From Dichetophora obliterata (Eukaryota; Arthropoda; Insecta; Diptera; Sciomyzidae): a stretch of DNA of 64,000 nt. Under the pieces are notes generated by a model. It saw only the letters and a program-made list of their open reading frames with translations. It did no database searches and was not told the origin of the DNA. The position numbers were made by a program, and so were the translations under genes. Location: positions 215,388,896-215,452,895 of the forward strand of contig OY986438.1 of the NCBI GenBank assembly GCA_963920525.1. The letters run 5' to 3'. Of the stretch, positions 54,516-64,000 are shown piece after piece. How positions within the stretch are numbered: the stretch's first letter is position 1; each line of letters starts with the position of its first letter.

Positions 54516-57500
54516 GATACCACAGACATTTCTTTATACGACCTCAGTCGATGTCAGTCTGTCATAATATAATTTGATATATAAGATTTATTTGAAAATA
54601 AAGATTTAAAATGAGCTAATATGGGTAGGTGAATTCACACCTTTAAATTTATTATAATTATTAATTTATAAAAAAATTAATTTATTGACTTTTAATTTAG
54701 CACATTAGCTTTGAATTTTAATATGAGCTATAAGTATAAAGTTTGGCAAAATCAAATTATATCTTCGGCTAACTCCCACACCAAGTGAGTGATGTCATCA
54801 AAACAGCAAAAACTGATTTGATATTTTGCACATAAGCTTTGCAAAAGTTTGATTAAAAATGTGCTCTGAATTCTATATTTGGAGAAATTGGATGAATGCT
54901 ACACCCATGTATCTCCTATAAAAGGTGACTACATCAAAATAATAACATTATAACTTCAGTTGTGAAAGTATTTTTAACCTTCTTTCTTATATCCTAACAT
55001 CACTTTTTATCAATTTTGAAAAATATTCGAAAGTTTAATGGCCAAGCCAATGAAATTAAATTTGCTTTTAAATTCCTTACGAGAACTCTTACAAAATTCT
55101 GCTACTTAGCGCTCTAGTAACGTATGACTAACGGAAGCCTTCACCTTTAATCAAATTTATTTTTAGGCAAGATTTTGTTCCATTGCAAGCACATTAAGTT
55201 CCTAAAACGTTACTTATTCCTTCCCGTGTTTAAGCAATGCATTTGAAAGTTTAAATATTTTCCTTACTCTCAACTTTCTGCCCAACTGTGCTATACTTGA
55301 ATAGTAAATAGTGGTAGAGTAAATATTTATGCAGCATCTTATCCTTATGGTCCTTGCCACATTTTTCCTAATTCCAATTTTTTGCTCCACTTGTAATTTT
55401 CAAAATTAAACGTGCGCATATATAATGCAATTGTTGTTCTTGTCGCACGAAATATGCTGTTCTTTAGTAGGTGTGCGAATTTATGCGCTCGTATAGGTGC
55501 CACACACCAGCACACATGCACACCAACAAAGTTACACACTCTTCTTCTTGCTCGCATAAAATATAACAAATCTATTTTCTGGCAACGCCAAGAGTCCTAC
55601 AAATGCCATAAATCTTCGACAGAAGTTTGGCACAGAGCTCGCCGCCGAAGGGTGGGTGGAGTGCTGAGCATGAAGTGGTAGAGCTACACCGGACCCATGC
55701 TGTGTGCGGTACTGTGCGCATATCGTGCGCATTGAGCGGCATTGAAGTGCACAAAATGCTGCTGATGCTGGTGAACAGCATTTACCTCCACACACACACC
55801 AGCCCGGAGATGACTGCACCAGCTGAGGGCGGTAAGAGGCGTTCACACTTCGGCTGCGTGCAATGAAATTTCGTTTTTAGCGGAAACTGTCGTCAATGTT
55901 GCCAAACCAGCGGGATGCATTGCGATGCGCTGCAACTCATGCTGTAGATAAGACAATGTTGAACGGCACCAAAAACATTGCCACAACGTACGAGCGCCTG
56001 TTCCTCTGCAGCACAACGCTTGTGTAAAGCAGGAATTAAATTGTGGCAGTTGAGATCAACGGCAAGAATTTAAAAGTAAAAATAGTGACTAAAAATACCA
56101 GCTCTGCCAAAAAAGAATATTTATTATCGAATTCGTTTAATTTCTGTAGGATCGAATATATTTGCGTATTACACAGGGTACGGATGAATTCCAACTAGCT
56201 CTAAGCATGGAATAATTTCATCGTTTTCGCCATAGAAAACAATTTAAAACTCTTAAATATTGATAAGATGAGGCTCTCTTAGCGCAGGACGACAGAAAGT
56301 AGATAAACTCGATATCTAGTGAGAATGTGACAACAGGATTCCCTCACATCGGAAGCCCATAGCGATTTAATTATTTCGGATAAATTACCGAGGCTTGCGC
56401 ATTTGTGGCTACAACAACGGTGGGTACAACAACACAGAATTCACAGTCGTTGTTGCCGTTGAACCACTGTTGAAATTTATTTTTTATATTTTTTTTTTCA
56501 ATTTGTCTAGCATCATATATTTGGAAGCGTTGACAAGTTTAACGACTTCAGTTTCCGCGCCCAAAACGCGCAGCTATTTAAACAAGGCATCGCCCGCAGC
56601 TTCCGGCCACCCGCAGCGCCATTGCAACTGATATTTATGACCTTAATGATCACTTCCGCTGGCAGAGCTACAAGCAGGCATAGGCTTCATAGCTGCCACT
56701 GTTGCAGCGGCATACATCCAATCGCTGCAACACCCACACACACATACCCAGATAAGTCCTTAATTGGCATCTTGCTGAGCATTTTACAACTTCTACTTAT
56801 TTTATAAACGAGTAAATTGCAGGTGCATATGTGTGTGTCTTGTATTCGCTTCCGTTTGCCAACAGTAGTAACTTAATTTGCTATGTGCAAGAAGCGATAG
56901 AATAAGGCTGTACCTGTTACAACAACAACAAAAATCAGCTCGACTAAAACAATCACGCGGGCGACTCTAAGCAGAGAAAAGATAAGAAAACTTAACTCAA
57001 TTCAATGCACGCTAAGCTAAAGCAAAAATTGCAGGAGCAACAATCACCAACTCACTAGCTCACCATCTCATCAAGCCTTAAACAATTACAGCATACAACC
57101 TAGGATAACGGTTGCAACTTTAAGAAAGCAAAAAAAAAAAAAAACAACTTAAAAAGTTATTGTTGCAGTTTTTAATTTTCGTCCCATCCGTGTGAACAAA
57201 ATTGCAAGCTATAAATATTTGCTGCATTTCGTGTTGATAATGAGGCCTAGGACTCGCACGAAAGGATATCATCAATGCAGGATTTGGCTAACGACCAGCC
57301 CAAAAGTACTTTATTTCTTACCAAATATTATCACAAAAATTGCCAAAATTTGCAGCAAACGTCAAACATAAAAATTATTAACATAAAAACAGCAACAAAA
57401 ATAAAATAGTTTTGCATTCCGTTGAACACCTTGAAATAGAAGCAGCATAAACTACAACAAGACCGAAGCAGCAAATTAACTAGAAGTAGCACCGTGTTGC

Positions 57501-58404
57501 CTTAAAAAAATTTTAAAAAAATTTAGATTGCAAAATTTTCGAAAGTTTCTCATAAATAAATCAAACAATTTAGTAGTAGTTGTTTTGCCTGCTGTTGTTG
57601 CTATAGCAATAGGCAAACAAGGAAGACACACCAAGCCACATGTTTTTTGCCGGAGACCGCCTCACAGTGGATCGATCAGTAAAAGCTGGGTGACAAAATT
57701 GTTTTACGATGTTCTTGAACTTATGAGCTGAAAATAAAAAAAAAATTGTTCTAGAGGGGAGGTTGGTCATAAAAGTCATATCTCCATTTGAGTAGTTTTG
57801 AGATATTTAGCTTTCACGTTTTTTATCACTCTAAGAAACACATTAGAAGTGACCACTTTACTAAAATTTTTCAGTCATTTGGAGTTGAATATAGTAATAT
57901 TAGTTTAACATAAAAATCAGAAACTCATTCACGGTTCCGAATCTGCCTTTTTCTACATTTTGGAATTTTGGCGTTTGTGATTTTCTTTCTAAGGACGGCA
58001 GTATGGGCAAATGGGTTTTTTCAGCTTTGACTTCGTATCATCTAACCTGTTTTCCATATAAAATTCACATTGCACATAATTAATGCAAACTGATTTCAAG
58101 TTTAAAGAAATAAACCAAAATCACTCCCATCTTTAATACAATAATGCTGTAAAAGCCATTCAGTCAAGCTATCATCTCAAAATTTGGCATTTAAGTTTTT
58201 ATTCTTAAGACTGATGAAAAACCAAAATATCAGCGAAATTGGACTAAAATTTCGCCAAACTTCTATAAAAAAATTAGACGCACTACAAACGAAACAAAAA
58301 GACTGGCATTTTTTAAGTTAAAAAAACTATTACAACAAAACAAACAAAAATATTCATAGTTACTTCACGTTTTCATTACATTTTTATTTTATTAAATTTT
58401 GATG
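54516..58404. other. Spacer with a GC-richer block (about 55.4-57.5 kb), no gene recognised
   Basis: 54516-55400 is AT-rich. From about 55400 to 57500 the sequence is more balanced, with no transposon ends recognised, which suggests ancestral host DNA, possibly a non-coding exon or regulatory region. It includes ACAACAACAACAAAAATC near 56918 and a poly(A) run near 57131. Overlapping ORFs on both strands at 55345-55866 contradict each other and show no domain. 57740-58404 is AT-rich. Confidence 0.35.
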
Positions 58405-58406
58405 TA

Positions 58407-59640
58407 CAGTGTGTTCAGAAAAAAACGTGTTTGGTTGTTGATGTTAATGAAGCATATATTAAAAAACAAAATTATATATTAAAAGTACATTTCATTTGCC
58501 ATAGTTGACACATATTTAGTAAACCGTCCAGTCACCTTCATTGTCAACAATAGCTTGACATCTTTGGTGGCCAATTTTTCAGCATATTCAGGAGTTAAAG
58601 TCTTCCAGGTATTTTTAAGCAATCGAACGAATTGTTTTGATGATGTTATATTTTTTTTATATTTTAGCTTTCATGATGCCCCATACATTGAATTGGCATC
58701 AGGTGGCTGTGCTGGCCAATCCAATGTTGTAATATTTTTTCTTCTTTCCATTTAGTGCAGAGTTTACTCCTATGTTTTGGATTGTTGTCCTCTTGAAATA
58801 TCCAATCGGTGTTATTTTTTCCATATAACTTTTCGGCAGACTTTTACAAAACATCTTTGTACAATCCCAGCATTCTTACTGCATTAAGGTTATAGATGAA
58901 GCACTTTAAAATGCCAAATCCCACCCATAGACGTGTTTTTTTTGGGGATGTTTAACACTACTCTGAATTACTTTTTGACCTTTTTTTTACCTAAACACTT
59001 TTTATTGGATTAAATAATACAAAAGTTGATTCATCTGTGAATATTATTTGTGTCCAATCGCGGTCGACATTTTGATGAGCCCATTGCAAACGCTTTTCAG
59101 CGTGCTTTTGCGAGAGCAAAGGCTTCGACAAAGTACTGCTTCGCTTTATGCCTATTCGATGAAGCCTGTCCCGTATCTTATTTAGGGATATATCCAATCC
59201 TGTTCCCGATAAAAAATTTTTAGCTTCTCTCTAGCTCATGGCTGAATTTTTTTTCCAATAGTCCCACAATGACTTTATCTTGCATTTTGGAGGTGATGGT
59301 CTTACGACCTCTCCCTGGCTTATCGTCAACGTTTCCAGTTTTTGCAAAACGATCAGACCACCTCTTAACAAAAGCAAAAGTAGACTTGAGGTATTCTGCA
59401 GTCTTTTGAACTATCCATTTTGGACCTTTTGGATGATTTATTAAGAAGCTTGCTTCAAAGCGTTTTTTAAATTGAGCACTCATTTTTCTCAGTTCCAACA
59501 CTTTCGAAAGAACAAAGAAAACTAATTAAAATTGAAATGTCGGTGATCACAATAGCACTTTATTCACAATTGCAAATTAAAACTACGTTTTCTTGCGAAC
59601 TAGAATTCTCAGAGAAAAACGTTATTTTTCAAACACACTG
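58407..59640 (-). mobile_element. Tc1-like element, decayed, TA-flanked, 1234 bp
   Basis: TA stands at both borders (58405-58406, 59641-59642). The left end CAGTGTGTTCAGAAAAAAAC and the right end, inverse CAGTGTGTTTGAAAAATAAC, are good inverted repeats. Length and a central minus-strand transposase fit Tc1/mariner superfamily elements. Confidence 0.88.
58520..59483 (-). pseudogene. Tc1-type transposase pseudogene
   Basis: Starting at ATG 59483, about 88 codons encode the N-terminal DNA-binding region (MSAQFKKRFEASFL, then KRWSDRFAKTGNVDDKPGRG, a helix-turn-helix and GRPR-like linker). A stop near 59220 follows. The next stretch, 59197-58991, covers the start of the catalytic domain with WTQIIFTDESTF (first Asp). 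Downstream, broken reading frames still show IFQEDNNPKH (second Asp region) and DWPAQPPDANS (third region, altered). With multiple stops and frame changes no active transposase can be made. Confidence 0.85.
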
Positions 59641-59777
59641 TATATAATTTCCGTTTAGTATTTATATTATTCTTAGTTTTCAAAAACTAACATTTCTAAA
59701 ATCAAATTTATAAATCGTGTGTTAAAAAAACACATTTAGGTTCTTATCTCTACCCAAAAAATAAGAGATATATGTAT

Positions 59778-60372
59778 ATTAGGCCAGAGTGAGTTTCAAA
59801 AGTGCATAGCATCGATTTGGCTTAGGGCACAATCGACAGGTATTGTAACAAATAAGTAAATTACAAAATTTTATTTCGATCTGATTGCTCCGGTTTGTCC
59901 TTGAAATCAGGACATTTATTAAAAACTAAGATATCCTTAAAAATGGCGTAAATTATAAAAAAAATGATATTGCAAATATTAGTTTGATGAAGTTATCGGT
60001 ACTAACCCAAATATTGATTATGTAAAATTTTTTGTCGATACAAGGTCATTTTTTTATTCCAGAAAGTCCTTGAAAATGGCATATTTCTTAAAACCATAAA
60101 AATCATTAAAAATAAGGGCTAAATCAGGTGATAATAGGATAAGCTAAACACATACAAAATTTAACTAACTAAGATCTGACCCAAAAGACTATTTCAGAGT
60201 ATCCTTGAAAATAAAATATTTCTAAAAATTATTTATATCGCAGTAATCATGGTTAGGATCAATAATTATAAGATAGAAAAGTGCATATTCAAATTTTTAT
60301 CTCGATATAATAATATCTTCCTTTTCCAAAATATCCTTAAACATCACAGTGTCCAAGAAAATTTTATGTTTT
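59778..60372 (+). repeat. Dispersed repeat copy 2 (uninterrupted)
   Basis: Same family and orientation as 19938-21795. It shows GACAGGTATTGTAACAAATA directly followed by AGTAAATTACAAAATTTTA, i.e. the site where the other copy carries the LINE fragment is empty here. It lies 138 bp beyond the Tc1 element. No ORF of note. Confidence 0.75.
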
Positions 60373-62343
60373 TCTTTTTCAAAATTGTAGTCATTTTCAA
60401 TAGATTTATGATCAGTGGTTTCGAATTTGGTAAATTTTTTCTATCTTAATTAGATCTTAGGATATATATCGTTGAATGAATGAAATATATGTTTTTAAGT
60501 AAAGTCATGATTAAAAATAAATGGATTGTAGTAAAATCTTCAAACCATACTTGGAAGATAGAGTAGATCATAGTTTCTAATCCTACAATGCTTGATAGCA
60601 TAATCGTATGTTATTTTCAAAAATGTTACATTAAAATTGCGCGAGTCAAGCTTTTATGAAAATATATACAAAACGCTAATTTTTACTAACATAAAAAAAA
60701 TGAAAAGATGCCTGTTTGTTTGTTCGTTTGTCCGTCTTTCAGGTTTCATCAGAATTTTATGAAATTTTGAATATAGGTTGAATAAGTTGTAGGCTATTTT
60801 AAAATTTTCAAATCTTAAGATTGCAATAAATGCAATTGCAGTTATAAAAAAAATTTACATGTAAATATTGCGAATTTTTACAGGTAACGCAAAATTTTCA
60901 TAATGAGTCAGTTGGTCAGTTTATAGTAAAAATATACTAATTTTTGTGCGTGGTTCATACAAACAGCAAATTTTTAATCAGCATTTTCTAGGATTGTCTA
61001 TAAAAACAGCACTCTCAAAATTTTTTAAAATAACATACGAGCATTTTATTTTAACAATGTCAAGTTATAGATAAACTCTAAACATCTTAGGTCCAATCGG
61101 AATCAGCGTTTATAAATCTACCGAAATTAACTACAATATTGACAAAAAATTTAATTTTTTCAACACCGTGATATTTAAGGACATTTTTGAATAGGAAGAT
61201 GTTGTCATATCGAGACCATATTTTGTATAGAAGATTTTCTTACTTATATTTGTCCAATCTGCTTGTTTTTATTGCAATTAAAATATTTTTTGGAATTCGA
61301 TTATTTTAAAGGACCTTCTGAAGCTGTACAACAGGATTATATCCTCAAAACTTTATCATTTCTCAGAACTGCTTAAACTCCTTATTAACTTTAAGACTCT
61401 TAACCGCTAAAAAGGATGTAAATTTTTCAGTTACTTAAGTGAAACACTCTTTTACTTTGTTTCACGGAACCTTTTTCCCCCGTATGCAAGAAGAGCTTTA
61501 ATTCATCACCAACATTTATCATTTAGGTCCAAGAACAAAATGTCTGAAGGACATATGAACACAATCAGCATCGGGGACAAAAAACCCGTATAAGGACATC
61601 TGCATAAAACATACACACACTCGTTCATTCGTACAATGTTGCGGCGGAGATTTCAATTAAATAAACGATCACATTTAAATGCTTACGTGTGCATAAATGC
61701 TTAATGTCCTCCGTGCGCGCACTTGTCCATTCGTATGTCCATCGTCGTACTCCGAACGCTTGTCCTTTTGTCTGCACTGATAAACGATACGTAGCGCCAA
61801 AGGAGCGAATTACGTGTAACGACTTACCGAAGCAATTGCAGGAATTTATAATCAGAGGCCGCAACTAAATCATTCAATAATGTATGTGTATGGGTGCCGC
61901 CATCCTGTAAATGTTTGTATGTGTGCATGTTCATGCTTGTGACTGAGTGCGTTTGGGCTTGTGTTAAGGCCACTGTTAGCTGTTGTGCTTAAAACAACAA
62001 CACAAATGCAGTTAATGTGGCTCACATTGAGTTTCATACCAATAGGTAACCTGAGCGTATGCGTATGTGTGTGTGTGTGTGTGGATGGATGTGTGGATCT
62101 ATTTCAATTTAAGTTATTCTGATTAAAAGCTAACAATCAGTGATTAAGTAAATTCGATACAAATCAAATTGGCAACATTTTGAATGTAAGTGTCAGTTCA
62201 TGAGTTCAGTTGTTTATGTGGTTGTGTGTGTGTGTGTGTTTGTGTATGTGTATATATATTGATGCACTCAACAAAAATGCTTGTTCACATACATAAACGT
62301 TTAGTCGTACTTTCGAATATAAAAGTTTAATTAGGTACATGTA
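60373..62343. other. Spacer with GT microsatellites, no gene recognised
   Basis: AT-rich to about 61450, then more balanced. (GT)n runs lie at about 62066-62082 and 62221-62240. TGTTTGTTTGTTCGTTTGTC lies at 60712-60731. Nothing coding recognised. Confidence 0.35.
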
Positions 62344-63629
62344 TGGGGGTTGGAATTAATTTTAAAGGTTTTTTTTCGGTTTTTGAGCATTTATTTAGAA
62401 ACAACGGTACAATGTATATTATTCAAAGTATTGTCCATCGTTAGCTACAACATTTTCCCATCTTTCTGGCAGCATATGGATTCCGCGCCGGAAGAACGAT
62501 TCGTCTTTTGAGGCAATCCACGAATCGACCCATTTTTTGGTATCCTCGTAAGAAGTGAAGCGCTGCTCAGCCAAGCCATGCGTCATCGATCTGAATAGGT
62601 GGTAGTCGGAAGGGGCTATGTCTGGGCTATAAGGCGGGTGGGGTAGCACATCCCAATTCAGCGCCACCAACGTTTCCTTGACGGTTCTTGCAACATGTGG
62701 CCGTGCGTTGTCATGTTGAAAAACCACTTTGTCGTGTCTTTTGGCATATTCCGGCCGTTTAACCTTTAATTCTCGGCTCAATTGCATCAATTGTTGTTGG
62801 TAGCGTTCCCCAGTGATGGTTTCGTTAGGTTTTAGCAGCTCATAGTACACGACACCCTTCTGATCCCACCAAATACACAGCATAAGCTTGTCGCCATGAA
62901 TATTCGGCTTGGCCCTCGATGTTGATGCATGGCCGGGTGGTCCCCACGATTTTTTTCGCTTAGGATTATCGTAATGGATCCACTTTTCATCGCCAGTGAA
63001 AATACGATGCAAAAAACTCTTCCTTTTATGCCGTTGAAGCAGTTGTTCGCACATGCAAAATCGTCGTTCAACGTCTCTCGGCTTCAACTGGTACGGCACC
63101 CAATTTCCTTGCTTTTGAATCATTCCCATGGCCTTCAAGCGTTCGTCGACCGTTGATAAGACGACTCCCAATGATTCTGACAATTCTTGAAGGGTTTGAC
63201 ACGGGTCTTCATCGAGCAAAGCCTCCAATTCCTCATCTTCAAACTTTTTCGGCTGGCCCGGACGCTCTTTGTCTTCCGTATCAAAATCACCACTTTTAAA
63301 CCGATGGAACCAGTACTCACAAGTAGAAATCGATGGAGCATAGTCCCCGTAAGCCTCAGTAAGCGTGCGTTGTGCTTCAATCGCTTTTTTCTTCAAATGG
63401 AAGCACAAAAGTAAACCTTCCCGCAAATTGCGTTTTGTTGGAACGAAAGTCGACATGTTCACAGAGAAAAAAATATATGTTGTTTACACTTCAGTGGAAT
63501 GACACATACTGAAAAATGAAGCTTACACAATGTGCTTTGAAATGAATATAGTCTCAGGTGTGCCCGATGCGATCTATTGATAGTTACGCCATCTCTTAGA
63601 AAACCTTTAAAACTAATTCCAACCCCCAA
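62344..63629 (-). mobile_element. mariner element, apparently complete, about 1.29 kb
   Basis: Terminal inverted repeats: left GGGGGTTGGAATTAATTTTA followed by AAGGTTTT, and right inverse GGGGGTTGGAATTAGTTTTA followed by AAGGTTTT, about 28 bp with one difference. TA stands at the left border (62342-62343) and TA near the right (63630-63631); the exact right border is uncertain by a base. Length, ends and the single uninterrupted transposase fit a mariner. Confidence 0.92.
62419..63456 (-). CDS. mariner transposase, uninterrupted
   Basis: 345 residues from ATG 63456, the usual mariner length. The N-terminus has two helix-turn-helix regions (LREGLLLCFHLKKK and a second near LQELSESLGV). The linker motif NWVPYQLKPRD corresponds to WVPHEL. 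The catalytic triad lies in FTGDEKWIHYD (D156), FQHDNARPH (D249) and PYSPDIAPSDYHLF (D284), with 34 residues between the last two, the D,D34D signature of mariner. No stop, frameshift or missing catalytic residue is seen, so it could encode an active cut-and-paste transposase acting at TA sites; activity itself is not shown. The upstream in-frame GTG (63462) is not needed as start. Confidence 0.95.
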   Translation of the reverse strand: MSTFVPTKRNLREGLLLCFHLKKKAIEAQRTLTEAYGDYAPSISTCEYWFHRFKSGDFDTEDKERPGQPKKFEDEELEALLDEDPCQTLQELSESLGVVLSTVDERLKAMGMIQKQGNWVPYQLKPRDVERRFCMCEQLLQRHKRKSFLHRIFTGDEKWIHYDNPKRKKSWGPPGHASTSRAKPNIHGDKLMLCIWWDQKGVVYYELLKPNETITGERYQQQLMQLSRELKVKRPEYAKRHDKVVFQHDNARPHVARTVKETLVALNWDVLPHPPYSPDIAPSDYHLFRSMTHGLAEQRFTSYEDTKKWVDSWIASKDESFFRRGIHMLPERWENVVANDGQYFE

Positions 63630-64000
63630 TATATTGTGCGTAGATAATCTTTCGTAAAACAATTGTAAAAACTTCGATTTGAATTGAATCGGTCATTTCA
63701 AAAACCTCATAACCAAAAGAATCGTAGTAATCATATTTTTTATTGCTTATTATTGACAATTATACTTCAAAATTAACTTATAAACATTTCACATGTATTC
63801 ATTTGTCATGTTTTAATATCTCTTGGAATATTTCTTATCTTATCTGCAGTTTTCAGTTCTTTAACTGTAAATGTTAAACGGGATACGAAACTAAATTAAA
63901 ATATTCGTCTGTTACGTATGCAGATCGGTGGCGTACATTTAGTCTGAATAATTTAAATAAGATCAGAATGAAAAAGTTTAAAAAAATTCCACAAAAAAGA
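63630..64000. other. Spacer at window end, no feature recognised
   Basis: AT-rich, no ORF or element end recognised. Confidence 0.35.

Noticed and set aside
55345..55866. Overlapping ORFs of 69-104 codons on both strands
   Set aside because: They occupy the same bases in conflicting frames and have no domain, splice pattern or promoter support.

Overview
The window is eukaryotic nuclear DNA from an insect, most likely a higher fly (Diptera, perhaps tephritid-like). The signs are AT-rich sequence, short introns with GT/AG borders, (GT)n and (GTT)n microsatellites, two fly-type arylalkylamine N-acetyltransferase-like genes and many insect transposable elements. The species assignment is inference; the gene and element calls come from reading the sequence.

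Host genes are few. A four-exon MITD1-like gene (MIT domain plus C-terminal PLD-like domain) lies at 1314-2290 on the + strand. Two intronless GNAT paralogues of the insect AANAT-like family lie at 22597-23286 and 45207-45857, both on +, about 22 kb apart. A 43-codon ORF with a signal-peptide-like start (39598-39729) is a weak extra candidate. No rRNA gene, intact tRNA gene or CRISPR array was recognised.

Most of the rest is mobile or repetitive DNA. 1-781: tandem repeat of about 309 bp. 2999-6389: two inverted copies of one terminal-inverted-repeat element, one carrying a nested 276-bp element. 8569-8839: TTAA-flanked piggyBac-type MITE. 9426-11087: hAT-type element with a perfect 8-bp target duplication and a nested element. 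12823-14327: 1.5-kb palindrome. 16995-17586: MITE carrying tRNA-like A and B boxes. 19938-21795: dispersed repeat interrupted by a 5'-truncated non-LTR retrotransposon; an uninterrupted copy lies at 59778-60372. 23870-24700: MITE. 24827-32120: Ty3/gypsy LTR retrotransposon on the minus strand, with gag, protease, RT/RNase H and integrase. 40840-43648: a foldback joined to four and a half apparently identical 567-bp tandem units, bounded by 13-bp direct repeats. 44647-54515: hAT, PIF/Harbinger-like and other MITEs plus a Tc1 transposase relic. 58407-59640: decayed Tc1 element. 62344-63629: mariner with an uninterrupted 345-codon transposase.

The duplicated AANAT-like genes are now separated by the LTR retrotransposon and the 567-bp array. 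A hAT relic ends 188 bp upstream of the second gene's start codon. The remaining spacers are AT-rich and gave no supportable gene. All similarity statements are by eye, without database searches.
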